Source: Candidatus Gastranaerophilales bacterium (GTDB taxonomy: Bacteria; Cyanobacteriota; Vampirovibrionia; Gastranaerophilales; Gastranaerophilaceae). From it: a stretch of DNA of 64,000 nucleotides. Under the pieces are notes generated by a model, which saw only the letters and a list, made by a program, of their open reading frames with translations, searched no databases and had not been told where the DNA came from. The stretch covers positions 84,579-148,578 of the forward strand of contig CALVGZ010000002.1 of NCBI GenBank assembly GCA_944327225.1, written 5' to 3'. The position numbers were made by a program, and so were the translations under genes. Numbering within the stretch: position 1 is the stretch's first letter; the number at the start of each line of letters is the position of its first letter. Shown here one piece after another: positions 38,013-46,405 of this stretch.

Positions 38013-38387
38013 TTATTCACCGTACCACATTACTTCGACGGCATAATCAGGTGCATCAATCAAAGCACCAAATTTTGAATACTCCAAATTAGCTTTTTCA
38101 TAGTTTTTATTGCTTGGGAATAATTTAGTTAAAAGTCTTATTCCTGCTGCAACAACAGCACCAATTCCGGCATATTTAACGATTGAGCGACTTGCACCTC
38201 TTGCTTGTGTTGCAGTGTTGGATACAAATGTGTCCACCGCTTCTTTGTTAAAGATCGATGAAAGTTCAGATTTTGTAGGTATTAAATAACGTGCACCTGC
38301 ACCTGCAAGAGCACCTGCACCGGCTGTTAAAGCGTATTTGCCGTACGAATTTTTTGTTTTTTCCGATGTTCTAATTGCTTGAACCAT
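38013..38387 (-). CDS. small Ala/Gly-rich membrane-associated protein, unknown
   Basis: 124 aa from ATG 38387 (a GTG at 38396 is possible). Early hydrophobic stretch 'YALTAGAGALAGAGARYLIP' (about 17-36), a Ser/Thr-rich helix, then 'AGIGAVVAAGIRLLTKLFP'. The C-terminus is acidic and ends 'VEVMWYGE'. No family recognised. Architecture (two Gly/Ala membrane-like stretches, Lys-rich between) resembles the convergent 37495 gene across a shared terminator. A 10-bp inverted repeat with 18-nt loop (38503-38512/38531-38540) lies upstream. Confidence 0.72.
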   Translation of the reverse strand: MVQAIRTSEKTKNSYGKYALTAGAGALAGAGARYLIPTKSELSSIFNKEAVDTFVSNTATQARGASRSIVKYAGIGAVVAAGIRLLTKLFPSNKNYEKANLEYSKFGALIDAPDYAVEVMWYGE

Positions 38388-38561
38388 AATCTTCACACTT
38401 TCTTCACAAGATAATCATGCCAATTCTCTTTTTGAGTTATGACATTAGCTATTTTCTACTCATCTTGATTTGGTCAAAAAAAAATCAAATCACCTGTGTA
38501 GCAAAAATTTGTAATTCCCTAACCGATTTCACAAATTTTTTCTATTTTACCATGTAAAAAT

Positions 38562-38846
38562 TTATATGTCAACACTTATATAAAAATTTTTTGTTTTTTC
38601 TTTATTTTTTTCGATCAAATTATTTTTTTCTTGTTTCGCAAGGGATTTAATTCTAAGTTCTTCTTTTAGTGCAGAAGATTTATCTTCAAAAATATCTACA
38701 TATATAATTTTTTTGGGTTTATGGCTTTTTAAATATTTTGCTCCTTTGCCTTCAAGATGTTGTTTAAATCTTTTAAAAACATCTTTTGCAATTCCGCAAT
38801 ATAGTTTATTATCAATGGTTTGAATTATGTATACAAAGTATTTCAT
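38562..38846 (-). CDS. GIY-YIG nuclease-domain protein (YhbQ/UPF0213 type)
   Basis: 94 aa. 'KYFVYIIQTIDNKLYCGIAK' and 'DVFKRFKQH' supply the GIY-YIG core (Tyr-Tyr pair, Gly, Arg), with the Lys-rich C-terminal helix. Start overlaps the end of the dus gene by 35 nt, with 'aaaggt' upstream, so it is translated from the dus mRNA. Unlike the copy at 33 kb it is not flanked by palindromes. YhbQ-type proteins have been linked to DNA damage, but the role here is not shown. Confidence 0.85.
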   Translation of the reverse strand: MKYFVYIIQTIDNKLYCGIAKDVFKRFKQHLEGKGAKYLKSHKPKKIIYVDIFEDKSSALKEELRIKSLAKQEKNNLIEKNKEKTKNFYISVDI

Positions 38847-39789
38847 CTAATACCTTTAAGATTTCTTTTTCATTTTCTAATCGTACGAGCAGACATCTGT
38901 ATTTTGAAGCATTTTTAATAGAAGAAATATAATAATTATAAAATTTTCGCATGAATTTAATTCCGTTAATTTCTCCCATATTTTTAACTTCAAGGGATAA
39001 ATGTTCTTTTAACATTTTAATTTTTTGGTTTAAATCGGGTTCTTTTATCTCTATTCCTTCATTCAGATATTTTTCAATTCGATATGGAAGTGTGAAATCA
39101 CCCATAATGCCCCTGCCAATTGAAATGCCGTCACATTTAGTTATTTTAAGACATTTTTTAGCATCTTTAAGATTTTTAATATCTCCGTTTGCAAAAACGG
39201 GAATTTTAAGTTCTTTTTTTAAAAGTCCTATTTTCTCCCAGTCGGCATGACCTTCATACATAGCATTTCTTGTTCTTGCATGAAGTGTTATAAAATCAGC
39301 TCCTGCTTCTTCCATAATTTTTGCGAATTCGATATAATTTTCTTCACTTTTTGACCATCCTAGTCTGCATTTTACACTTACGGGCAGTCCGGTTGTGTCT
39401 TTGATTGATTTTAAAATGTCAGAAGCTAGTTTTGGTGTTTTCATCATGGCGGAGCCGTCGCCTGAAACAACAACTTTTTTAACCGGACAACCGCAGTTAA
39501 TATCTATCATACTGGCATAAGGGGCAATGATTTTTGCTGCAGAGGTCATTTTATCAACTTTATGTCCGACTAATTGAAAAGAAAGGGGGTATTCAAATTC
39601 TTCAAATTGAATAATTCTCGGATTAGGATTATTGCACAACATTTCTGATGAAATCATCTCTGTTGTCATAAGGCATTTAGAACCGTATTTTCTAATTAGT
39701 CCTCTAAAAACAACATCAGAAATTCCTGCAAGTGGTGCTTGAATAACTTTAATTTCATTTATATTAATTTTTTTATTTATTGAGGGCAT
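38812..39789 (-). CDS. dus: tRNA-dihydrouridine synthase (DusB-like)
   Basis: FMN enzyme reducing uridines in the tRNA D-loop. 325 aa with 'QAPLAGISDVVFRGLIRKYG' at the N-terminus, the catalytic Cys in 'DINCGCPVKKV' (about 97-107), 'VKCRLGW' and 'GISIGRGIMGDF' for FMN phosphate binding. The start overlaps the upstream TPR gene by 17 nt. Probably one operon: TPR protein, dus, GIY-YIG. Confidence 0.95.
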   Translation of the reverse strand: MPSINKKININEIKVIQAPLAGISDVVFRGLIRKYGSKCLMTTEMISSEMLCNNPNPRIIQFEEFEYPLSFQLVGHKVDKMTSAAKIIAPYASMIDINCGCPVKKVVVSGDGSAMMKTPKLASDILKSIKDTTGLPVSVKCRLGWSKSEENYIEFAKIMEEAGADFITLHARTRNAMYEGHADWEKIGLLKKELKIPVFANGDIKNLKDAKKCLKITKCDGISIGRGIMGDFTLPYRIEKYLNEGIEIKEPDLNQKIKMLKEHLSLEVKNMGEINGIKFMRKFYNYYISSIKNASKYRCLLVRLENEKEILKVLDEILCIHNSNH

Positions 39790-41923
39790 TTAAATAATCT
39801 TTTAATTCCTTAATTCTTGACGTTGCAAAATTTGTCATTTCGTCTTTTTCGGCTCCTTTTAGAGAAATAAATTTCTCATAATTTGAAACAGCTTCTTTAT
39901 AATTTTCGCTATTATCTAAATTAACCGCGAGAGAATAATATGCGGAAGCAAAATTTGGATTTTTTGAAATTAACAGTTTATATTGTTTGATTGCTTCTTG
40001 TGGTTTTTTAAGCTCATCTAAACATAATCCCTTGTAATAAATTCCATATTCATCATTTGGATTTTTATTTAAAAGTTTGTTCAAATCTGCTAATGAATCA
40101 TTGTATAAACCTTTTTCGTATTTATTTATTGAATTTTGCAAAAGTTCAGAGGTTTCTGTTTCTTCAATATTTTTAAGAATATTTTTTGCTTCTTGATTTG
40201 AATTGTTTATAGCAAGAATTTTATTTGCGGTTATTTTTGCATTTTGAATGTCATTCATTGAATAATAAGCCCAAGCACTGCTTGTAAGCGTTTCAATATC
40301 ATTTGGTTCTTTTGATAAAACTTCAAGGTAGTATTTGTTTGCGTTTTTATAGTCGTTCATTTGCCAATAGCAGCTAGCAATAGCAAGGTTTACTTCTTTT
40401 GTTTTGTTTTGGATTTTTGAATATTCGCTTATAGCTTGAGCATATTTTTTTTCGTTGAATAATTTTGTAGCATTTTCATATTGAGTGTTTGCACTTAATG
40501 CTTTAGAGTCAGCCAGATATTTTTTTAATTCTTGGCTGTTTGGAATTATCATTAAGCCTTTTTCGCAAATTTGATTTGCAAGAGGGTAATTTTTTTGCTC
40601 CATATAAATTTGTGCTAAATTTAAGTATGTTTCTTCTTTTGAAGGATTAATATTTTGGGCTTTTTTATAGTATTCAACAGCTCCTGAATAGTTTTTATTT
40701 TTATGTAATTCAAGTGCATAGTTAAATTGTGCTTCATAATTAGTTGGATTGGAATTTGCTTTTGCAAGAAGGTAAGATTGTAATTTTTGACCAGAGAAAT
40801 GGTTTAAAATTATATCATCGGCTAAACTTCTTGCATTTTTGTTGTTTGGGTCAATTGCTAATATTTTATCATATTGTTTGAGTGCTTCATCATATCTTTG
40901 TAACTCTTTCAGGGCATTTGCTTTATATTCAAGAACCTCAATATTGTTTGGTTTTTTTAGAAGTAATTTATCGTATATATTGATTGCTTCTTGGTAGTTT
41001 TTTTGTTGAGTATATAAAGAAGCAAGATTGTATAAACTTGTATCATCCGAACTATCTAAATTTGCAGCTTTAAGATATTGTGTTTTTGCTGCTTCAAAGT
41101 TGCCTTGCTTTTGATAAATCGCACCCAGATTAATATAACTTTGAGCATCATTTGGATTATTTACAATATTTTGTGTCCATTTGTTTTCGAGAATTTCAAG
41201 AAGTTCCGGGCTTTTGTCTCCATATTTTAGGGCAAGATTATATTGTTCCATACTTGCTTCGTAATTTTTTGCTTCATCAAGCATAACACCGTATAAAAAG
41301 TGAAGTTTTGGGTTATCAGGATTAAAACTTATTGCGTCTTTAAAATAATCCATTGCAGAGGATAAGTTATTTAAATTTTTATAGATATTTCCAAGATTTT
41401 CATAGGCAGTTATTTTGTATTGCCCGTTTTTTAAAAGTTGAAAATCATACCCTGAAGCAGCAAGTTCTCCTTGTGCTTTTAAAGCCTTGGCATTTTGCAG
41501 ACGGGCGGTTTGGTTTTGGGCAACGGACAGTCTTTTTTCAAGGCTGCTTATTTCTCCTGTTGCATTGTTTGCAAGGGATATCATAGATTGAGAAGGAGAG
41601 GTTTGTTTCCAATATTTTGCATAAAAAACTGCACTTTTATAGTCATTTAAGGCTTTTTTGTATTCTTTTGTTTCTGTTTTATATTGTTGAGCTCTTGCAA
41701 GATAAGTATTTGCGAGTTTTTCCTGAATGGTCTCGTCATAGGGCGAGAATCTTAAAACTTTACGAAATTCAATAATTGCGGAGCTGTATTGTTTATTTTT
41801 AAAATATTCCATTCCGTTTGAATAGTATGCTGAATACCTTTGGATATCTTCTTGAGAAAACTCTGCTGCCGTTGCGGTGAAAAATAAAAATGCCGCAAAA
41901 ATAATTATGATTTTTCTTCTCAT
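39773..41923 (-). CDS. large exported TPR-repeat protein
   Basis: 716 aa with a signal peptide (about 1-20, 'FAAFLFFTATAA'), so periplasmic or envelope-bound. The body is a near-continuous run of some 15 tetratricopeptide repeats ('EAKTQYLKAANLDSSDDTSL' and similar). TPRs mediate protein-protein contacts; partner unknown. 'aaaggg' precedes the ATG, and a TATAAT at 41953-41958 on the minus strand marks the promoter. Heads the operon with dus. Confidence 0.88.
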   Translation of the reverse strand: MRRKIIIIFAAFLFFTATAAEFSQEDIQRYSAYYSNGMEYFKNKQYSSAIIEFRKVLRFSPYDETIQEKLANTYLARAQQYKTETKEYKKALNDYKSAVFYAKYWKQTSPSQSMISLANNATGEISSLEKRLSVAQNQTARLQNAKALKAQGELAASGYDFQLLKNGQYKITAYENLGNIYKNLNNLSSAMDYFKDAISFNPDNPKLHFLYGVMLDEAKNYEASMEQYNLALKYGDKSPELLEILENKWTQNIVNNPNDAQSYINLGAIYQKQGNFEAAKTQYLKAANLDSSDDTSLYNLASLYTQQKNYQEAINIYDKLLLKKPNNIEVLEYKANALKELQRYDEALKQYDKILAIDPNNKNARSLADDIILNHFSGQKLQSYLLAKANSNPTNYEAQFNYALELHKNKNYSGAVEYYKKAQNINPSKEETYLNLAQIYMEQKNYPLANQICEKGLMIIPNSQELKKYLADSKALSANTQYENATKLFNEKKYAQAISEYSKIQNKTKEVNLAIASCYWQMNDYKNANKYYLEVLSKEPNDIETLTSSAWAYYSMNDIQNAKITANKILAINNSNQEAKNILKNIEETETSELLQNSINKYEKGLYNDSLADLNKLLNKNPNDEYGIYYKGLCLDELKKPQEAIKQYKLLISKNPNFASAYYSLAVNLDNSENYKEAVSNYEKFISLKGAEKDEMTNFATSRIKELKDYLNALNK

Positions 41924-41999
41924 TTATAAACCCTTTAATTGTAATTTATTCTATTATACAACAATTTTTGGGGTTTAAAACAGTAGTTTCGGCAATACT

Positions 42000-42764
42000 T
42001 TATATTAGAGGAATTTTAATAAATTCTTCCGGACTAAAAGCCATAAAAGCTTCGCAATATTGACAATTGTGTTGAATGGAGCGAAAAGCATTAATTCCGG
42101 TTATTTTTTCAATTAAATTAGGGAATTTATCCTCAGGATAGTATATTTTTAACATTTTTTTCTTTGTTTCAATAATTGAACTTATATCAATATAATAGTC
42201 GAGTGTACATAATGGAAAATCAGACTCATACATTAAAATTTTTAATTCCGGTTTAAATTCTTTATCTTTCAACATTTGTTTAAAATGTTGTAATAGGGCA
42301 ATTGTATCAATGTTGTTGTCATAAATATTCGGGATAAAAATGTAGTCAATTTCAGATATATCAATTTTTTTAAATGTTGCATAGTGATTTTTAAGGGTTT
42401 TACTGTCTATATCAAAAATTTTAAAACCTTTTGTGCGGGTCATTTTCATAACTTCAGTGAATTGTTGTTTTTTGATATTTGAAGATTCAATGGGATCGTA
42501 ATTTTCAATCAGATTTGAACCGTTTGTAAGGCATAATATTTCAAAGTTTTTAGGATATTGTGCAATTAAACCGCCTAAGCCTTTGGTTTCTGCTCCAGGA
42601 TATTGTGCAAAAATGAGGCATTTAGTGTTTATATTGATTTTAAATTCTCCGAAACGACTTTTTAAGCCAAAAAGAAAATAAAAAATAAATTTATTGTAAT
42701 TTATTTTCTTAATTATATCGGTTCTTTTAATGAAATCAATTAATTTTCTTTTTAAATTAAGCAT
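42000..42764 (-). CDS. degenerate PIG-L/LmbE-like protein
   Basis: 254 aa. The layout recalls PIG-L deacetylases: a strand then 'FAQYPGAETKGLGGLI' where the family has a HPDDE-type metal motif, then 'LCLTNGSN', 'RQ/KKQQFTEVMKM', and 'IPNIYDNNIDTIALLQHF' where the second metal ligand (HxxH) would be. The His/Asp ligands are missing at both places, so it is probably catalytically dead or has a new activity. A basic N-terminal 40 residues with 'FIFYFLFGL' may contact membrane. Four other Cys near the end ('HNCQYCEAF') could bind metal. Confidence 0.6.
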   Translation of the reverse strand: MLNLKRKLIDFIKRTDIIKKINYNKFIFYFLFGLKSRFGEFKININTKCLIFAQYPGAETKGLGGLIAQYPKNFEILCLTNGSNLIENYDPIESSNIKKQQFTEVMKMTRTKGFKIFDIDSKTLKNHYATFKKIDISEIDYIFIPNIYDNNIDTIALLQHFKQMLKDKEFKPELKILMYESDFPLCTLDYYIDISSIIETKKKMLKIYYPEDKFPNLIEKITGINAFRSIQHNCQYCEAFMAFSPEEFIKIPLI

Positions 42765-42893
42765 GTATCCATCTTTCTGGTGAAGATTATATCATGAATA
42801 ACTTTCATATTAAGCTTATTGTAAATTTTAGTTAATTATTTTGAATAGCAATTTTTCTATAAAAAAATACTTTATATATTTAAGAGAGAATAA

Positions 42894-42902
42894 TGATATA
42901 AT
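42894..42902 (+). promoter_or_regulatory. extended -10 promoter, probable leaderless mRNA
   Basis: TGA then TATAAT (42897-42902), ending 7 nt before ATG 42910. A start site 7 nt past the -10 would fall on the ATG itself. Confidence 0.5.
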
Positions 42903-42909
42903 TTTTGTT

Positions 42910-43080
42910 ATGAGAAAGAATAAAGTAACTTTTTTAAAAGAAAAAAGCATTAAAAAAAAGGCGGAAAAAAATTTTGATGATATGCTCAATTCAGGATATG
43001 CCCAAAATCCTATTGCTGCAAAGTTAATTGCTTTTCAAAAGACTAAAAAAGAAATTAATCCAAAAGATTTATTAGAATAA
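42910..43080 (+). CDS. small basic protein, unknown
   Basis: 56 aa, Lys-rich start 'MRKNKVTFLKEKSIKKK' and the tail 'NPIAAKLIAFQKTKKEINPK'. No family recognised. No ribosome site; the -10 lies right before the ATG, so translation is probably leaderless. The stop overlaps the next ATG (TAATG), giving a three-gene unit with the 43080 gene and prmC. Confidence 0.6.
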   Translation: MRKNKVTFLKEKSIKKKAEKNFDDMLNSGYAQNPIAAKLIAFQKTKKEINPKDLLE

Positions 43081-43583
43081 TGGAAAATATTAAAAGTAGC
43101 GTGTTTTTATATTTAACTTCTCGTCAAAAGTCTCAGCTTTTGGGGACTTTAAAAGCTTATTTTAAAAAGTTTTCTAATTTTTCTGAAATTGAATTAGCTT
43201 ATAAATTTTTAGAAGACGAAAAATATTATATTGATATTAAAAATCCACATTTTGAATTTGTGGGCAAGTATTTTGATGATGATAATTTTTTAAATGATAT
43301 AGTAAAATTTTTTAAATATTGTGCTTTAGAAAAACATCAATTAGAACTTTTGGAGCCATATAGACAAAAGGAAAAAGAGTACGCTAAAATTCAGAGAAAA
43401 AAAGCACTGGATTTCAAAATGTCAAAATTAAAACCAACTAAAAAACAAATTATGTATTATGACAAATTAACAAAAGCTCATGGTATTGAAAAAAAGGAAG
43501 TTGAAGGTGCAAGTAGGCTTGATTTAAGAAATTGGATAATGGAAATAATAGAAAAAAATGAATACAATAGTAAAACAAGTTGA
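43080..43583 (+). CDS. conserved-looking protein upstream of prmC, unknown
   Basis: 167 aa, soluble, highly charged. The N-terminal half is helical ('LTSRQKSQLLGTLKAYFKKF'); the C-terminal half holds 'KPTKKQIMYYDKLTKAHGIE' and 'ASRLDLRNWIMEII', which look like a short helical DNA- or RNA-binding module. No named family. Translationally coupled to the small gene before it (one-base overlap) and overlapping prmC by 26 nt. Confidence 0.7.
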   Translation: MENIKSSVFLYLTSRQKSQLLGTLKAYFKKFSNFSEIELAYKFLEDEKYYIDIKNPHFEFVGKYFDDDNFLNDIVKFFKYCALEKHQLELLEPYRQKEKEYAKIQRKKALDFKMSKLKPTKKQIMYYDKLTKAHGIEKKEVEGASRLDLRNWIMEIIEKNEYNSKTS

Positions 43584-44397
43584 AAAAATACTTTCTAATG
43601 CAGGGATTGAAGAATATAAGCAAGAGGCTAAATTAATTGTTGAAGCAGTTTCAGGACTTTCATCGGATAAAATTATTTTGGGTTTTGAAATAAAAAATGT
43701 TGATAAAATCATTGAAATTGCTGAAAAAAGAGCAAAGTCAAAAGTACCTGTTCAATATATTCTTGGTTTTTCGTATTTTATGGGTGAAAAATATATTGTT
43801 AATAAAGATGTATTAATTCCAAGAGATGAAACTGAGATTTTGGTTTTAGAGTGCTATAAATTGCTTAAAGATAAAAAAGAAAAAATTGATATTTTAGATA
43901 TCGGAGTGGGTTCGGGGTGTATTAGTTGTGCTTTAGCAAAAAAGCTTATTGATAAAGATATTGAAATATTGGCTGTTGATATAAGCTCTGAAGCTATTAA
44001 AACAGCTCTTGAAAATGCTGATAAATTAGATTTAATAAGGAAAATTATTTTTAGGAAGTCTGATATATATTCAAAAATCAGGGGTTGTGAAAAATTTGAT
44101 TTAATTGTTTCAAATCCTCCTTATATTCCCATAAAGGATAAAAATAATTTGCAAAATGAAGTCTGTTTTGAACCTAAACTTGCACTTTTTGCGTCTGATA
44201 TTGATGGAGTTGAATTTTATAAAAAAATTATAAAAGATGCTTGTAAATTTTTAAAATCAGGTGGTTTTTTAGCTTTTGAAATTGGAATAAATCAAAGTGA
44301 AATAATTAAAAATATACTTGTTGAAAATAATTTTCAAGACATAAAAATAATTAAAGATTTAGCAAATATTGACAGGGTTATTATTACTCATTTATAG
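43558..44397 (+). CDS. prmC: release factor glutamine methyltransferase
   Basis: Methylates the GGQ glutamine of RF1/RF2 using AdoMet. 279 aa with the N-terminal helical domain, 'LIPRDETEILV', motif I 'ILDIGVGSGCISCALA' (about 117-132), and the catalytic 'NPPYIP' (about 185-190). prfA is not next to it. Third gene of a short operon of unknown small proteins. Confidence 0.95.
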   Translation: MNTIVKQVEKILSNAGIEEYKQEAKLIVEAVSGLSSDKIILGFEIKNVDKIIEIAEKRAKSKVPVQYILGFSYFMGEKYIVNKDVLIPRDETEILVLECYKLLKDKKEKIDILDIGVGSGCISCALAKKLIDKDIEILAVDISSEAIKTALENADKLDLIRKIIFRKSDIYSKIRGCEKFDLIVSNPPYIPIKDKNNLQNEVCFEPKLALFASDIDGVEFYKKIIKDACKFLKSGGFLAFEIGINQSEIIKNILVENNFQDIKIIKDLANIDRVIITHL

Positions 44398-44418
44398 ACT
44401 TTTGGATAATGTTCTTTT

Positions 44419-44447
44419 TTGAAAAATAAAGCAAAATAAAATATCAA
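44419..44447 (+). promoter_or_regulatory. promoter of the hsp20 gene
   Basis: TTGAAA (44419-44424), 17-nt spacer, TATCAA (44442-44447). Located 26 nt before the ATG. Confidence 0.5.
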
Positions 44448-44472
44448 GTTTATTATTCAAAGGAGAAAAAAA

Positions 44473-44937
44473 ATGAGATTTAGTGTAATAAAAAGAGAAC
44501 CTTCCTATTTTTTTGAAAATATCCATGAGGATTTGAACAGGTTTTTAAAAGATACGTTTGGCGAACTTCCTTATGCCGAAAAGGAAATGTTGTCTGTTTA
44601 TAAGGCTTTTCGCCCTGCTATAGAAGTTAAAGAAAAAAAGAATGAATATAAAATAAAAGTTGAACTTCCTGATGTTAAAAAAGAAGATATAGATGTTGAA
44701 TTGGGTGAAAATTCAATCTCGATTTCGGCTGAAACAAAATTTGAAGAATGTAAAGAAGAAGAAAATCTTAAAACATCAGAATTTAGATATGGTAAATTTA
44801 GCCGTGTTATTCCTTTTGAACATCAAATAAATCCTGATAGTGCTAAATGCGAGTATAAAAACGGAGTTTTGCATATTCAATTACCAAAATTGCATGAAGA
44901 CAAAAAAGATGACATTAAAAAACTAAAAGTAGACTAA
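44473..44937 (+). CDS. small heat shock protein (Hsp20/alpha-crystallin)
   Basis: 154 aa. N-terminal arm (1-50), alpha-crystallin domain (about 52-145: 'YKIKVELPDVKKEDIDVELG', 'YGKFSRVIPFEHQI', 'YKNGVLHIQLPK'), short C-terminal tail without the usual IxI motif. ATP-independent holdase. 'aaggag' precedes the ATG. Monocistronic with its own promoter and terminator. Confidence 0.94.
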   Translation: MRFSVIKREPSYFFENIHEDLNRFLKDTFGELPYAEKEMLSVYKAFRPAIEVKEKKNEYKIKVELPDVKKEDIDVELGENSISISAETKFEECKEEENLKTSEFRYGKFSRVIPFEHQINPDSAKCEYKNGVLHIQLPKLHEDKKDDIKKLKVD

Positions 44938-44977
44938 ATGCCTTAATCTTTTGATATCATGATTTCTTAATATATAT

Positions 44978-45040
44978 AAACCACCTTAAAAAGAACTTAT
45001 GCCTGATGTTTGGGTGTAAGTTCACGGTGGTTTTATTTTT
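44978..45040. terminator. terminator between hsp20 and rpe
   Basis: Outer stem 'aaaccacc' (44978-44985) with 'ggtggttt' (45026-45033), enclosing an inner stem 'gaactta.../...taagttc'. T-run follows in the plus direction; the A-run side serves the convergent rpe. Confidence 0.75.
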
Positions 45041-45671
45041 TTAACAGTTCAATTGCTTGTTTAATGTTTTCGGATTTATAGATATAGTTTCCTGCGACCA
45101 GAGAATTTGCTCCTAAAGATGTGCATAATCTGCCAGTTGAATCATTTATTCCGCCATCTATTTGGATAATTAAATCATTTTTGCGGGATAATTTTTTAAT
45201 ATCAGTAATTTTATAAGCACAATTTTCCATAAATTTTTGTCCGCCAAATCCCGGTTCAACCGTCATTATAAGTATTAAGTCGCATAAATCAATATAATCT
45301 TTTATTTCATTTGGATTTGTTTTTGGTTTAATTGAAAGACCAGCTTTTTTGCCTCTATTTTTAATTTGTTCAATTATTTTTGGAGTTTTATCTTTTGCCG
45401 CTTCATAATGAAAGGTGATTAAATCAGCACCCGCATCAATAAAAGCATTTGTATATTTTTCAGGGTTTTCAATCATTAAATGGACATCAAAGAATAGGTT
45501 TGTAATATTTCTTATGGATTTAATGATAGGAATTCCTATTGAAATATTTGGGACAAAATGTCCGTCCATCACATCTATATGTATCCAAGGTACATAAGGT
45601 TCAACTTTTTTAATTTCTTTTTCTAAGTTTGCAAAATTGCAAGATAAGATTGATGGTGAAATGATTGTCAT
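45033..45671 (-). CDS. rpe: ribulose-phosphate 3-epimerase
   Basis: 212 aa TIM barrel. 'IDVMDGHFVPNISIG' (metal-binding Asp/His), 'VHLMIENPEKY', 'MTVEPGFGGQKF' and 'QIDGGI' are the diagnostic blocks. Interconverts ribulose-5-P and xylulose-5-P in the pentose phosphate pathway. Start overlaps rnc by ATGA (45668-45671). Confidence 0.96.
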   Translation of the reverse strand: MTIISPSILSCNFANLEKEIKKVEPYVPWIHIDVMDGHFVPNISIGIPIIKSIRNITNLFFDVHLMIENPEKYTNAFIDAGADLITFHYEAAKDKTPKIIEQIKNRGKKAGLSIKPKTNPNEIKDYIDLCDLILIMTVEPGFGGQKFMENCAYKITDIKKLSRKNDLIIQIDGGINDSTGRLCTSLGANSLVAGNYIYKSENIKQAIELLKK

Positions 45672-46405
45672 TTTATAATTCCTAAATTGATTAGTGCGTC
45701 TTTAGCTGCGTTTTGAGAGGCTTCTTTTATACTTTTAGCACTACCTTTTCCTATGATATTTCCTTTGTAAATTGCTTCTACAAAGAAAGTTTTTTTGTGT
45801 TCTTCGCCTTCTTCTTTAACAAGATTATATGTAGGAAGTTCTTTTGAAATTCCTTGAGTATATTCTTGAAGAATTGCTTTTGGGTTTAAGGTGTCAATTT
45901 TTTCATTAATTGAGATGATTTCATTTTTAAAATTTTTAATTAAAAAATCAGATGCTTTTTTATAGCCCTTTTCTTTATATTCAAGGAAAATTGCTCCCAA
46001 TAATGCTTCAAAAGAACAGGCCAAAATAGATTCTTTTTTTAATCCGCCCATTTTTTTTTCATTTTTTCCAAGCATAATTAAATCTTCAAAGCCGAGTTTT
46101 TTGGCATAATTGGAGATATTTTTATCTGAAACAATTTCTGCTCTGAGTTTTGTAAGGTCTCCTTCTTGATAATCTTTGAAATTATTATAAAAAAGATTGC
46201 TTATTGAAAGTTTTAAAACCGCATCTCCCAGAAATTCAAGCCGTTCATAGGAGTCTTTTGTTTCTAAATTATTTTCATTTATATATGAAGTATGCATAAA
46301 AGCTTGATTTAGAAGGTTAATATTTGAAAAATTAAGATTATATTTTTGCTGAAATTCAAGGAGTTTTTTTCGTCTTTTTTCATTTATTTGACTAGAAATA
46401 GACAT
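45668..46405 (-). CDS. rnc: ribonuclease III
   Basis: Cleaves double-stranded RNA in rRNA and mRNA processing. 245 aa: catalytic domain with the signature 'ERLEFLGDAVLKL' (residues about 53-65) and second acidic cluster 'ESILACSFEALLGAIFLE', then a dsRNA-binding domain at the C-terminus (from about 170, ending 'KEASQNAAKDALINLG'). Overlaps cdsA by 14 nt and rpe by 4. Confidence 0.96.
   Translation of the reverse strand: MSISSQINEKRRKKLLEFQQKYNLNFSNINLLNQAFMHTSYINENNLETKDSYERLEFLGDAVLKLSISNLFYNNFKDYQEGDLTKLRAEIVSDKNISNYAKKLGFEDLIMLGKNEKKMGGLKKESILACSFEALLGAIFLEYKEKGYKKASDFLIKNFKNEIISINEKIDTLNPKAILQEYTQGISKELPTYNLVKEEGEEHKKTFFVEAIYKGNIIGKGSAKSIKEASQNAAKDALINLGIIK

Noticed and set aside
38562-38846. 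Second mobile GIY-YIG unit
   Set aside because: No palindromes flank it and it is translated from within the dus operon; it looks like a resident YhbQ-type gene.
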